From assembly GCA_022376925.1 (NCBI GenBank), contig JAIOJX010000004.1:1550001-1614000 (forward strand): a DNA stretch of 64,000 bases. The letters run 5' to 3'. Made by a program: the position numbers and the translations under genes. The notes under the pieces are model-generated. The model did not search any database. It was not told the origin of the DNA and saw only the letters and a list, made by a program, of their open reading frames with translations. Below are positions 37,213 through 48,145 of the stretch, piece by piece (position 1 is the first letter of the stretch; each line of letters starts with the position of its first letter). The DNA is from Tragulus kanchil. Taxonomy: Eukaryota > Chordata > Mammalia > Artiodactyla > Tragulidae.

Positions 37213-37450
37213 GGGCTTCCCTGGTGGTCCAGTGGATAGAGAATCTGCCTTGCAATGCAAGGGGCACTGGTTCAATCCATGGCCCAGGAAGATCCCACGT
37301 GCCACAGAGAGGCTGGACAGGTGTGTCCAATTACAAGTCAGGGCTCTGGAGCCCATGTGCCCAGAGCAGGTGCTCTGCAACGAGAGAGGCCACTGCAATG
37401 GGAGTCCCACATAGGCCGAAGAATAAAGATGGATGAAAATAAATAAATTA
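37213..37450 (+). repeat. CHR-type tRNA-Glu SINE
   Basis: From 'gggcttccctggtggtccag' through 'aggaagatcccacgtgccac' and 'ccactgcaatgggagtccca' to 'gatggatgaaaataaataaa'. Several overlapping 60-70 codon frames here are SINE sequence. Confidence 0.9.
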
Positions 37451-37469
37451 GTTAAAAAGGCCAAAATTA

Positions 37470-37470
37470 A

Positions 37471-37531
<61 letters not shown>

Positions 37532-37532
37532 C
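37470..37532. repeat. Compound (TA)n(CA)n(TA)n microsatellite
   Basis: An alternating TA tract, then CA, then TA again, just beyond the A-rich tail of the SINE at 37213-37450. It could have grown from that tail. A likely polymorphic site. Confidence 0.92.
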
Positions 37533-37756
37533 CCAGAAGTATAGCTGACAAAAAAGAAAAGGGTTTTCTGAAATTCAAAATGAAAAGCTAGCTTAGATGC
37601 ATAGTAAGAGATGTCAATTAGTCCCTGATTGTTTGTTCAGTTTTGCTCTATTGAGGCTCATAAATCCAAATATTTAGTTATCTTGAAAACAAGGTATCTT
37701 TTTATTTAAAAAAAGTCTTAGGTAGGTGGGTGGTGAGCTTTATTTGGTTATTAGGT

Positions 37757-37905
37757 CTTAACTATGTTGTTCCCAAATTGTGGTCCTTGGGCTAGCAACA
37801 TCAGCATCTTCTGCAAAGCTGTTGGAAATGCAAGTCCTCAGATTCCAGCCCAGAAACACTGAATCAGAAACTCTGGGGGTGGAGACCAGCAATCTGTGTA
37901 CTAAT
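37757..37905 (+). repeat. MER5A-type hAT DNA transposon
   Basis: 'attgtggtccttgggctagc', 'ctgttggaaatgcaagtcct', 'aatcagaaactctgggggtg' and 'agcaatctgtgtactaat' match MER5A closely and in order. Confidence 0.88.
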
Positions 37906-38325
37906 ATAGGGTCTTAGAAGAAATAGGCAACCTTCTTAGGGTTTAGTTTGGAGATACAATATCAATGGTAATTGCTAAAGTAGTCATTCTTATTCTGACT
38001 ATATTTAAGGTTACCCCATTGATAAACATTTTTGGTGGCTATTTATACCACACTTATATTTCCATCTTTCCGAATGTGTACCACTTTCTACAGGCCCACA
38101 GTAGGAAAACAGTAAGCAGAACTGAATAATGAAAGGGCAGGCCAAGAAGAATACAGAAGGAGGGAACTGAGTAAAGTATGGCAACTTAGGTGATAAAAGA
38201 GGCATCTAAAGTTCAGATGACAGTGAGGACCTAATGGAAAAAGGAATGCCTTATCCATGGTTGGCTCCTTTCTGCACTTCTTGCCCTGAGCCTCTCTTCC
38301 CAAGTTTAACCAAGGCTGCCACCAC
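37906..38325. other. Single-copy interval, nothing recognised
   Basis: No repeat family or exon identified. Minus frames of 64-71 codons are rich in Phe, Leu and Ser and look random. Confidence 0.5.
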
Positions 38326-38544
38326 AGCTCTCACTCTTCATATACCTTAGAGCTGTTTCTGAATAACCTGAATTACAAACAGATGGGAGAAGACAAAAAA
38401 GGGAAGAAGTCACAATATATCACCTGAAGACCACTATCAACCTCACAGTCTCTAATCTTTCCTAGAAACAGACTTGATTCTACAATTGAGCTGGATAATG
38501 TTTAAGATCATCTCTACCCTACAACATCAAGATTTCATTCTCAG

Positions 38545-38775
38545 AAGGCAGTTTAATATGGGGGTTCAGGACAAAGAATCTGGAGCACACAATCTAACCC
38601 CAAGTCCACCACTTCACAGAACTTGGGCATGTTATTCTACCTCTCTAAATTTGAGTTATCCCATCACTAAGACAAAGGAAATAAAGTATCTCTCTTAAAG
38701 GATTCTTAATGCAGATTAAATGAGCTGGGTCTGGCACATAATAAGGACTGGATTAATGTGAGTTATTAGGATTAT
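38545..38775 (+). repeat. MIR SINE
   Basis: 'cttgggcatgttattctacc', 'tctctaaatttgagttatcc', 'gcagattaaatgagctgggt' and 'ctggcacataataaggactg' follow MIR order. Copy at 39628-39858. Confidence 0.85.
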
Positions 38776-39627
38776 TACTATGTTGTCTCTAAACGCTTCT
38801 CAACCTTTAGCAGCATCTTGAGCATTTCCAGACATAGCACCAAAATGGTGAGAAGCCAGGAGGGCTAAAGGTAAACGTGTTATGGTGGCTAAGTTGGAAG
38901 CAGATGAGAAAGCAGCTAACAACACAGTAGTTCCTCTATTAAAATACTTGACTGTAAGGTCTTTCTTTCTTTTTTTTTTTAAGAAGTTGAATATTTTCTT
39001 GTTAAACTGTTTCTTATTTTCCTGCAAGGCTATTGCTTCAGCATATAAAAATAGCACCAGAAAACACAGTATATTACAAAATTAAGATAGTAATATTCTT
39101 CATCGGACACTATACAACAATTTCTAGTATTCAAATTTCTAGTGGGAAGATTACTTTGACCCAAATCCAGGGATGGCTGTAAGCAAGTTACAATATTATA
39201 TAAGGCTTAAGATAACTATGTTACCCTTGAATTACATAATTTTCATAACTAGTTTCACCAAAGATAATTTCAGGAATTCTAGCCTAAAAATCATAGGGTG
39301 CTTTGAAAAAGATGCAGTTTTTACCTGAAGTTATTGGAACGTTAGGGGTATTTTCTTCAGGAAATCTTGTTAAAAGTAGTTTCTTTTGCTTAACGTTAGT
39401 TTTATAATAGCTCTCACTCTTCATATACCTTAGAGCTGTTTCTGAATAACCTGAATTACAAACAGATGGGAGAAGACAAAAAAGGGAAGAAGTCACAATA
39501 TATCACCTGAAGACCACTATCAACCTCACAGTCTCTAATCTTTCCTAGAAACAGACTTGATTCTACAATTGAGCTGGATAATGTTTAAGATCATCTCTAC
39601 CCTACAACATCAAGATTTCATTCTCAG

Positions 39628-39858
39628 AAGGCAGTTTAATATGGGGGTTCAGGACAAAGAATCTGGAGCACACAATCTAACCCCAAGTCCACCACTTCAC
39701 AGAACTTGGGCATGTTATTCTACCTCTCTAAATTTGAGTTATCCCATCACTAAGACAAAGGAAATAAAGTATCTCTCTTAAAGGATTCTTAATGCAGATT
39801 AAATGAGCTGGGTCTGGCACATAATAAGGACTGGATTAATGTGAGTTATTAGGATTAT
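39628..39858 (+). repeat. MIR SINE (second copy)
   Basis: Copy of 38545-38775 through duplication 15. Confidence 0.83.
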
Positions 39859-40568
39859 TACTATGTTGTCTCTAAACGCTTCTCAACCTTTAGCAGCATC
39901 TTGAGCATTTCCAGACATAGCACCAAAATGGTGAGAAGCCAGGAGGGCTAAAGGTAAACGTGTTATGGTGGCTAAGTTGGAAGCAGATGAGAAAGCAGCT
40001 AACAACACAGTAGTTCCTCTATTAAAATACTTGACTGTAAGGTCTTTCTTTCTTTTTTTTTTTTTTAAGAAGTTGAATATTTTCTTGTTAAACTGTTTCT
40101 TATTTTCCTGCAAGGCTATTGCTTCAGCATATAAAAATAGCACCAGAAAACACAGTATATTACAAAATTAAGATAGTAATATTCTTCATCGGACACTATA
40201 CAACAATTTCTAGTATTCAAATTTCTAGTGGGAAGATTACTTTGACCCAAATCCAGGGATGGCTGTAAGCAAGTTACAATATTATATAAGGCTTAAGATA
40301 ACTATGTTACCCTTGAATTACATAATTTTCATAACTAGTTTCACCAAAGATAATTTCAGGAATTCTAGCCTAAAAATCATAGGGTGCTTTGAAAAAGATG
40401 CAGTTTTTACCTGAAGTTATTGGAAAGTTAGGGGTATTTTCTTCAGGAAATATTGTTACAAGTAGTTTCTTTTGCTTAAAGTTGGTTTTAAATATCTATC
40501 CATCACTAATTTAAGACAACTATGCTAGATTAAGTTGTTTCAAACTAGTTTATTTAGGGGTTCCATTT

Positions 40569-41026
40569 TCATTCCTCAATAGACTTTATGTATTTCTCAT
40601 ATTCTTCTTCACTTATTAGTTCATCTAGTTCTGAAGGATTACTTGATGTCATCTTGATCAGCCAACCATCTTCATAACAAGATTTGTTGACAAGCCCTGG
40701 AATTTCTGCTAGAGCTTTATTAATTTCAGTTACTTCTCCTGATAAAGGGGAATAGAGTTCACTAGCAGCTTTCATACTTTCCAAAGCACCAAACTCCTCT
40801 TGTTTGTTCAATTTTGTCCCAACTTCAGGCAGACTACAGTAAACATCTCCCAAAGCTTCCTGTGCAAAATTACTGATTCCCACTGTTCCAATACCATTTT
40901 CTGTTGTTACCCATTCGTGTTTTTCTGTGAATTTTTCTCTGACAGCAGAGCGGGGCCTGTGTGCAGCCCCTGGAGGGCACACATTGGGTGCTGAGATGGC
41001 GCATAGGCTGTAGACCACAGAGCCAT
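40569..41026 (-). pseudogene. GCSH: Processed pseudogene of glycine cleavage system H protein
   Basis: The parent protein is the lipoyl-carrying mitochondrial H protein, which shuttles the aminomethyl group between P, T and L proteins in glycine breakdown. Here the mature domain is open without introns: from [13 protein letters not shown] (about 40937 downwards) to the terminal KYIKSIEE and a TGA at 40569-40571. The lipoyl-lysine context is [11 protein letters not shown] (Lys codon 40770-40772), with Val to Met beside it. One Val of the GDVVYCS motif is lost. The leader is disrupted: ATG at 41024-41026 begins MALWS, AISAP lies in one frame, and HTGPALLS in another, so there are at least two frameshifts and no intact transit peptide. 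AATAAA lies just beyond the stop, but no poly-A tail is evident. This is a retrocopy, almost certainly not functional. Confidence 0.95.
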
Positions 41027-42208
41027 GTTCGCAAAGGTGCACACTTGTAAGATCTTTCTGTTCAAGTTTCCAAGACATGTGCTTGAATTACAACCATCAT
41101 TCTCAATGTTGGGCAGGGGGGGACTTTGTCCCCTAAGGAGGCACCAATATCTATAGATGTTTTTGGTTGTCACAGCAGGGAGTTGCTACTAGCATCTAAT
41201 AGTGCCAGAGATTCTGCTAAATAATATGGACAAGATAGTCCTTCAAGACAAAAAATTAGGTAGCCCAGAACATTAATGGTACAAGAGGTTTGGGAAACTC
41301 TGAATTACAATATTGTTGGAAGTTATCTTAATGACTTGACACTTTTTTAAGTTTCAAAAAGGCAATAGTATAGAAGATTCTGGTACCTGACAGGAAATGA
41401 GAATGGGTGACCTATAAGACCTTTTCAACTCTAAGGCTTGATGTGTGCAGTTGACTCTCAACCACAAAACTAAGGCAACATTTTCACGGCTGTCTCTTTG
41501 CCTAGTTCCTTACCCTGAAGACAAGCTGATTTTTTTTTTTTTAAAGAAAGATGGTTGGCTATTGGAAGGTAACCATAATGCGTTAAAACTTTTTCACAAA
41601 AACAAAGAAAATCAATGATAATCAGAGAATTCCGGAGCTGGGAAAAACCTTAGATAAGATTTAACAAACAGATTCTAGTTGACATGTTCCATTTCATTTC
41701 ATAGATGAAGAAAGTGAGATTTAGAAAAACCAAAAGATTTGATCTAGGTTACAGAATACTACAACCATCAGAATATAGATTCTTCCAAAGAATTTATTTA
41801 TTAGTCATTGATAATATCAAGAAACTCCTCTGTGTGCATTTATTTTGCATTTTTTCAGTGCTCATAGCCTATATTTGTTCCTATCTCTGGAAATCACTAA
41901 AAATGGGTTTCACCTGATTGGGTGCTGACACTAGGAATAAAAAACAAACAAAAAAATTAGGTTCAAGAGGTAATGAGGAAAAATGGATAAAATCCACATA
42001 TTGATTAAGGTGTGGCTCCTACTGATGAATAAACAGGAGAAACAAAGAAATGACTTCAGTTCCCAGTTACAGTGACTTGGAAGATGGTGATGGTTCAATA
42101 AAAGATGGGAAAGTCAGGAGGTGGTCTGGGTAGCAGGTCACTTATGTTGAGTTTCACTTGCGGTTCTTCAGTCTGTGAAGTTCAAGAAAGAGATGAGGGG
42201 ATGAACAG
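41027..42208. other. Single-copy interval flanking the retrocopy, no gene seen
   Basis: The segment to about 41180 keeps minus-strand frames open upstream of the pseudogene but shows no homology I recognise. A T-run is at 41530-41542. A 70-codon plus frame at 41705-41917 has a hydrophobic C-terminal half but no other support. Confidence 0.45.
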
Positions 42209-42521
42209 CATCAGGGGGACTGGGAGAATGCAAATAGAAGAAAATACATTCAATTTGGTGGTTACAAGACCACTGTGGCCCCTACAAGGAGCAGCTTCGG
42301 GAGCAGAATCCAGGTGACTCAGAGGAACCAAGAGCATCCCTGTCCTCTGGGCTCAACATGTGCTGAACTGAACACTCCCTGAAGCTCCCACTAGCCTGAT
42401 GCTACAGTGCTCCTAGAGTTTAAGTGATGACCCACTCAACAGTACAATAATAAGTATAACAAAGACATTTCCTAAGGTGGGGAATGATACAAACACAGGA
42501 GTGAGTTTAGGGTAAGGGTGA

Positions 42522-42665
42522 GTGACTGAAAGTCGCTCAGTCATGTCCAACTCTTTGCGACCCCATGGACCATGGTCTGCCAGGCTCCTCTGTTTTGTGG
42601 AATTCTCCAGGCAAGAATACTGGAGTGGGTAGTCATTCCCTTCTCCAGGGGATCTTCCCAACCCA
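42522..42665 (-). repeat. Bov-A SINE, lacking the tRNA-like head
   Basis: 'gtcgctcagtcatgtccaac', 'caggcaagaatactggagtg', 'ctccaggggatcttcccaac'. Fairly young in appearance (CpGs retained). Copy at 43604-43747. Confidence 0.9.
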
Positions 42666-42752
42666 GAAACGTTAGACAGAAAAATGACTTGAGAAAGATG
42701 AGAATCCTCTATACTTTATACTAATTTCCCCCCCATACTCATCATTTCTTAC

Positions 42753-43319
42753 TTGAGAACTGCTCTTCAGAACTTCACAAGTCTCTTCCCATGTCTTGAC
42801 TTCTTCCTTGTTTCTAGGGCACTGTGTCCATCACCAGTGCCCTTTCCCTTCATCACCTGGGCTCCCCAGCAGCACACAGCAACTTCTCTTCCCTCATCAC
42901 TGATGCTGAGGTTCCACACACAGGGGACGAGGCAAACACCACCCCACACCCTCAGGGTCACCCACAGCTTTCTGACTAGCCTAAGTGCCCTTCCATCAAA
43001 AGTCACGGCTTGGTTCATGCCAAACCTGTATCCAAACAAACATTTTTCACTCATTTTAACGAACCAACAGGAAGCCAAGACAATGTTTTCTCAACATTTG
43101 AACTCTAGGAAAACCGTCTCATGTGGTGACATCTCCACCTCTGCAAGTCACCCCGCTTCCTTTGTATCCACAGTCACTTACTTGTTTCAAAGGCCACTAA
43201 GAGCACCGTGTCAGACACTGAGTAGTAAACTGAGGAGAAAGGCATCTTCAATTTACTTGTTTCAAAGGCACAAGTCTGTGAAGCGGGGGGCATCAGGGGG
43301 ACTGGGAGAATGCAAATAG
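42753..43319 (+). other. 188-codon open frame, unrecognised
   Basis: The longest open frame of the window. Composition is rich in Ser, Thr, Pro and Leu; I see no domain, signal peptide or repeat. Its last 30 or so residues run over the seam of duplication 16, so the real frame is that at 43835-44353 (172 codons), which diverges after the seam. No start context, exon or neighbour supports a gene. Probably chance in a GC-moderate area upstream of a CpG island. Confidence 0.15.
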
Positions 43320-43603
43320 AAGAAAATACATTCAATTTGGTGGTTACAAGACCACTGTGGCCCCTACAAGGAGCAGCTTCGGGAGCAGAATCCAGGTGAC
43401 TCAGAGGAACCAAGAGCATCCCTGTCCTCTGGGCTCAACATGTGCTGAACTGAACACTCCCTGAAGCTCCCACTAGCCTGATGCTACAGTGCTCCTAGAG
43501 TTTAAGTGATGACCCACTCAACAGTACAATAATAAGTATAACAAAGACATTTCCTAAGGTGGGGAATGATACAAACACAGGAGTGAGTTTAGGGTAAGGG
43601 TGA

Positions 43604-43747
43604 GTGACTGAAAGTCGCTCAGTCATGTCCAACTCTTTGCGACCCCATGGACCATGGTCTGCCAGGCTCCTCTGTTTTGTGGAATTCTCCAGGCAAGAAT
43701 ACTGGAGTGGGTAGTCATTCCCTTCTCCAGGGGATCTTCCCAACCCA
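43604..43747 (-). repeat. Bov-A SINE (second copy)
   Basis: Copy of 42522-42665 through duplication 16. Confidence 0.9.
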
Positions 43748-44539
43748 GAAACGTTAGACAGAAAAATGACTTGAGAAAGATGAGAATCCTCTATACTTTA
43801 TACTAATTTCCCCCCCATACTCATCATTTCTTACTTGAGAACTGCTCTTCAGAACTTCACAAGTCTCTTCCCATGTCTTGACTTCTTCCTTGTTTCTAGG
43901 GCACTGTGTCCATCACCAGTGCCCTTTCCCTTCATCACCTGGGCTCCCCAGCAGCACACAGCAACTTCTCTTCCCTCATCACTGATGCTGAGGTTCCACA
44001 CACAGGGGACGAGGCAAACACCACCCCACACCCTCAGGGTCACCCACAGCTTTCTGACTAGCCTAAGTGCCCTTCCATCAAAAGTCACGGCTTGGTTCAT
44101 GCCAAACCTGTATCCAAACAAACATTTTTCACTCATTTTAACGAACCAACAGGAAGCCAAGACAATGTTTTCTCAACATTTGAACTCTAGGAAAACCGTC
44201 TCATGTGGTGACATCTCCACCTCTGCAAGTCACCCCGCTTCCTTTGTATCCACAGTCACTTACTTGTTTCAAAGGCCACTAAGAGCACCGTGTCAGACAC
44301 TGGGTAGTAAACTGAGGAGAAAGGCATCTTCAATTGGTATTGGGATTCTGTGAAAGACAACTGCAGGAAGCGGGCCCCGGCAGGCACCACCAGCACTTCA
44401 TGCAGCACAGCGTGCCCACACACTCACGGTCACTTATGCAAACGCCAGTGATAACACGCTGGATATGCATACCTTGTTACACAGAGAGTTACAGTACGCT
44501 CCCTCCGTTATCCATCCAGGATCATCCGTACTGTCCACA

Positions 44540-44603
44540 CATGTACCCCGTCACACACACGCACACATACACACGGTTATGGACGCACAGCCTATGTTAT
44601 GTG

Positions 44604-44643
<40 letters not shown>
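44540..44643. repeat. (CA)n microsatellite
   Basis: Imperfect CA-rich sequence from about 44540 and a pure CA run at about 44609-44643, just outside the CpG island. Open frames of His-Thr repeats on the plus strand come from it. Confidence 0.95.
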
Positions 44644-44646
<3 letters not shown>

Positions 44647-44699
44647 GCACTACCTCACAGAGCCAGCAGACACATAGCAGTTTCGCAAGTACTTAGGTA

Positions 44700-45450
44700 C
44701 CCAAGTGCGGGCGCTAGCCCCAACCCTAGTGGTCGCATGCCAAAGGAAGGCACGTCCTACACAACCAGGCAGCCCACCTACGGTCTCAGTCGCCACGCAG
44801 CCCATCCCTGAGCGAAAGCCGGGTCTCAGGAGCCCAGAGCCCTCAGCCCGTCCCCGCCGCGCCGCCGCGTCCCCGCGCACACTTGGGCTCGCAGGGCTGC
44901 GACCCGGCGCCCTCGCCGCACCTACCCTCCGCTGAGCTAGGGAGCGAGGCGCCCCGGCGGACTGGACCGCCACCCCTCGCCACCGCGCAGCCGAGCTTCT
45001 GGCGCCGCTGCCGCCGCGCTCCCAGCCGCTGCCTGCGCCCTCCCCGCCGCCCCCTCGGGTGCCGGCTCCAGCCCCCGCGCTGGGAGGCCGGCGAGCGAGA
45101 GGCGCGGGCCCGCGGGCGGCTGCCGCTGAGACCCCAGCCCCGACTCACCTGAGCGCGGCGAGCATCGTCCAGCATCGTCCTCCTCTCGCCGGCCGACCCT
45201 GGCTCCGCGGGCTCAGCAGCCCCCGGTCCGCATCGTCCCGCGCCCGCCCCCTCCGGAGCCCAGGGGTGGCGGGGGCGCGGCTGGCTGCGCAGAGGAGTGG
45301 GCGCGCAGCGGGCCAAAGGGACCTCACTCCTGCGGGCGGCCGGCGGGCCCCTGCCCCGGAGAGCGCTGCCCAACCCAGGCAGCTAGTCCTGGGGTCACTG
45401 TTCGCTCCCGGGTGACCTTGGACAAGTTGGTTAGCCTGAGTACCCACTCC
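44700..45450 (-). promoter_or_regulatory. CpG island promoter
   Basis: About 700 bp of dense CpG in an otherwise CpG-poor window, with GC-box-like stretches ('cgcccgccccctccgg' near 45241, 'ccccgccgcgccgccgc' near 44852). No TATA box is evident, as is usual for such promoters. It surrounds the probable minus-strand first exon ending at 45149. Long open frames on both strands over the island are the expected effect of few AT-rich stops. Confidence 0.92.
45149..45350 (-). CDS. Probable first exon (5' UTR plus a few codons) of an unidentified gene
   Basis: On the minus strand, GCGCTCAG|GTGAGT places a consensus splice donor with the last exonic base at 45149. Two ATGs precede it in the repeated motif GGACGATGCT: at 45175 (nine codons MLDDARRAQ, ending in phase 0) and at 45165 (MLAAL plus two bases, phase 2). 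A further upstream ATG in GGACGATGCGG near 45235 opens a very short reading frame. The 5' boundary is a guess. The first intron would extend leftwards through the rest of the window. I do not recognise the gene; no second exon was found. Confidence 0.55.
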
Positions 45451-45903
45451 TCTAGTGAAAGATGATAAACGCGAAACGGGTAGGCACCGGTGGTGTCCGC
45501 GCCGAGGGAAATCGACAGCCCCTTTCCTTCTCCAGCCTCTGACTCCACCGGGGCTCGGTTAGCGTGGGAGCAGGGGGTTCAGCGTGAGGTCCGTACGCGG
45601 TCCCTTGGCTGTAAGGCGTCCAGTTTTCCAGTCAGTGTCTCAACTGACTAGTCTTCCTAAGCGATCCTCCCAATATCTGTTTTGCTTCCCTGATCTGGAA
45701 GAAGCCTGTGCTCCTGGTTTTATCCGCCTGTGACCTTGAGTGTGCGGTTAGACAGAAGGCCAGCCCCTCTGCTCCGGTATGTAAAATGGGGCCCATAAAC
45801 TCCCAACTGTGTATAGACTTACCAAAGTTCCTGCCTAGTGCATTGTGATATCTGTGAAGAATTGTGACAGAATGAGAAACATTTTTCCTCAACACACCTT
45901 TCC
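45451..45903. other. Shore of the CpG island, nothing recognised
   Basis: GC content falls off from the island. A 139-codon minus frame at 45632-46051 has no domain and lies partly in a duplicated piece. Confidence 0.5.
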
Positions 45904-48145
45904 AAGGCCTGAGATTCCAGAGACAAAACAATGAAAGAGCTAAGCCATTTGGAAGGGAAGGGGAAAGAAGTCTTCCTTCCGTGAGCCAGGTGGGGAGGTA
46001 AGGCGGCAGAGGAGGGAGACTAATCCACACCCCCGCCCCTTCCTGGACCACAAAATCTTCTTCGGGGAAGCTTGATCAAACAGAGGAGCTGGGACAGCAA
46101 TTAACCTCTGAAAGCAAATAAATCTTTCCAGACAGTCTTAAAAATTATTAACTTACAATTGTGAGCACAACCCAAGTGAACTGGAAATCTAAATGGACCA
46201 ACCAATTCATGCCAGAAATCTTTGAACAGGTCCCTTTTCTCAGATTCTCTCTGTTGATACTCCTGCCTCTTACGTCCTGTCCTCCTTTTGGCTGCCTGGT
46301 CTGTCTTCTTCATGGTCTGTATTTCTTTCCCATCTTCCCTGTGCATGCTCTCTTACTTCTGTCTCTCTCGTCCCACCTCAGTCTCTCCCCACCTAGGTAT
46401 CTTTCTTTGTGCCCTGTCTCTGTCTCAATAGGTCTCACTCCCAGCCATTCACAGCCATTATTTCTCTCCCTGGCTTGCATATGTCTTAAATGTTTATTGA
46501 TTTTATATCCCTCATTCAAAATTTCAAAGTGGAAACATTGTCAGTTATTTCTCTAAAAATCCAAACAAATTTACCATTATGCCAGTTCCCTCAACCAAAT
46601 ACTCCTGATGAATGACACCATTATCCTCACACTCATGAGAGTGCAAAGCCTGAATCATCTTTAGCAACTCCACCTCTCCTTTTTCCAGTTTCCACTCAAC
46701 CTCTTCCCATTTCCTAGGGAGTCTCTCCCCACTCTGCCACAGGCAGCTGTTCTTTTCTGCCTATCCCCAGCGGATGGAATCAAGTGTGATTAAGTTAAGG
46801 ATCTTGAGATGAGACATTGTCCTGGTCGCACAGGTGGGGCCTTAGAAGGATCCTTGAAGCTAGAAGTGAGAGGCATGAGAGGAGGGCAAGAGAAATGCAG
46901 CATGAGAAGGACTTGAGCAGCTGTTGCTGGCCTTGAAGGAAGAAGAAGGGATCCCACGCCAAGGAATGCAGGAGCTGAGGCAGGGAACAAGGGAAAGAGT
47001 TCTCCCAAGAGTCTCCAGCATACGTAGCCCCCAAGGCCTGAGATTCCAGAGACAAAACAATGAAAGAGCTAAGCCATTTGGAAGGAAGGGAAAGAAGTCT
47101 TCCTTCCGTGAGCCAGGTGGGGAGGTAAGGCGGCAGAGGAGGAGACTAATCCACACCCCCGCCCCTTCCTGGACCACAAAATCTTCTTCGGGGAAGCTTG
47201 ATCAAACAGAGGAGCTGGGACAGCAATTAACCTCTGAAAGCAAATAAATCTTTCCAGACAGTCTTAAAAATTATTAACTTACAATTGTGAGCACAACCCA
47301 AGTGAACTGGAAATCTAAATGGACCAACCAATTCATGCCAGAAATCTTTGAACAGGTCCCTTTTCTCAGATTCTCTCTGTTGATACTCCTGCCTCTTACG
47401 TCCTGTCCTCCTTTTGGCTGCCTGGTCTGTCTTCTTCATGGTCTGTATTTCTTTCCCATCTTCCCTGTGCATGCTCTCTTACTTCTGTCTCTCTCGTCCC
47501 ACCTCAGTCTCTCCCCACCTAGGTATCTTTCTTTGTGCCCTGTCTCTGTCTCAATAGGTCTCACTCCCAGCCATTCACAGCCATTATTTCTCTCCCTGGC
47601 TTGCATATGTCTTAAATGTTTATTGATTTTATATCCCTCATTCAAAATTTCAAAGTGGAAACATTGTCAGTTATTTCTCTAAAAATCCAAACAAATTTAC
47701 CATTATGCCAGTTCCCTCAACCAAATACTCCTGATGAATGACACCATTATCCTCACACTCATGAGAGTGCAAAGCCTGAATCATCTTTAGCAACTCCACC
47801 TCTCCTTTTTCCAGTTTCCACTCAACCTCTTCCCATTTCCTAGGGAGTCTCTCCCCACTCTGCCACAGGCAGCTGTTCTTTTCTGCCTATCCCCAGCGGA
47901 TGGAATCAAGTGTGATTAAGTTAAGGATCTTGAGATGAGACATTGTCCTGGTCGCACAGGTGGGGCCTTAGAAGGATCCTTGAAGCTAGAAGTGAGAGGC
48001 ATGAGAGGAGGGCAAGAGAAATGCAGCATGAGAAGGACTTGAGCAGCTGTTGCTGGCCTTGAAGGAAGAAGAAGGGATCCCACGCCAAGGAATGCAGGAG
48101 CTGAGGCAGGGAACAAGGGAAAGAGTTCTCCCCAAGAGTCTCCAG
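45904..48145. repeat. Head-to-tail ~1.13 kb duplication 17 (45904-47018 / 47033-48145)
   Basis: The period is about 1129 bp, falling to 1127. Homopolymer differences are 'ggaagggaaggggaaag' versus 'ggaaggaagggaaag', 'gaggagggag' versus 'gaggaggag', and 'ctcccaag' versus 'ctccccaag'. Plus-strand frames of 131 codons in both copies are C/T-rich and hydrophobic by composition only. Confidence 0.97.

Larger units (their letters stand above)
34981..37262. repeat. Head-to-tail ~1.17 kb duplication 14 (34981-36094 / 36150-37262)
   Basis: The period is 1168 bp. Copy 1 stops within the head of a CHR-type SINE after 'cttgcaatgcaagg'; copy 2 continues into the full SINE. The seam 36095-36149 contains rearranged pieces of nearby sequence ('tggaaggaaggaac', 'aggagaaatcag'). 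One A/G difference: 'aacattattt' versus 'aacattgttt'. Confidence 0.97.
38326..40490. repeat. Head-to-tail ~1.08 kb duplication 15 (38326-39404 / 39409-40490)
   Basis: The period is 1083 bp, rising to 1086 after a T-run expansion near 40054. Near the right ends several bases differ ('aacgttagg' versus 'aaagttagg', 'taaaagtag' versus 'tacaagtag'), so copy 1 is less reliable at its terminus. Confidence 0.97.
42209..44335. repeat. Head-to-tail ~1.08 kb duplication 16 (42209-43253 / 43291-44335)
   Basis: The period is 1082 bp. One A/G difference: 'actgagtagtaaac' versus 'actgggtagtaaac'. The 37-bp seam 43254-43290 repeats 'tacttgtttcaaaggc' from 43180 and a shortened form of the bases before copy 1 ('agtctgtgaag'). 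Confidence 0.97.

Noticed and set aside
41705..41917. Possible small membrane protein of 70 codons
   Set aside because: A hydrophobic stretch is present, but there is no promoter, splice or conservation evidence, and the AT-rich context makes such frames common.
44334..44811. Plus-strand frames rich in His and Thr
   Set aside because: They translate the CA microsatellite and its flanks.
44843..45415. Long frames (89-176 codons) on both strands in the CpG island
   Set aside because: GC-rich DNA has few stops; composition is Arg/Ala/Pro/Gly in every frame. Only the short region before the 45149 donor has splice support.
46161..47682. 131-codon C/T-rich hydrophobic frame in two copies
   Set aside because: The Leu/Ser/Phe-rich peptide follows from pyrimidine-rich DNA; no signal peptide layout or domain, and the second copy is an assembly duplicate.
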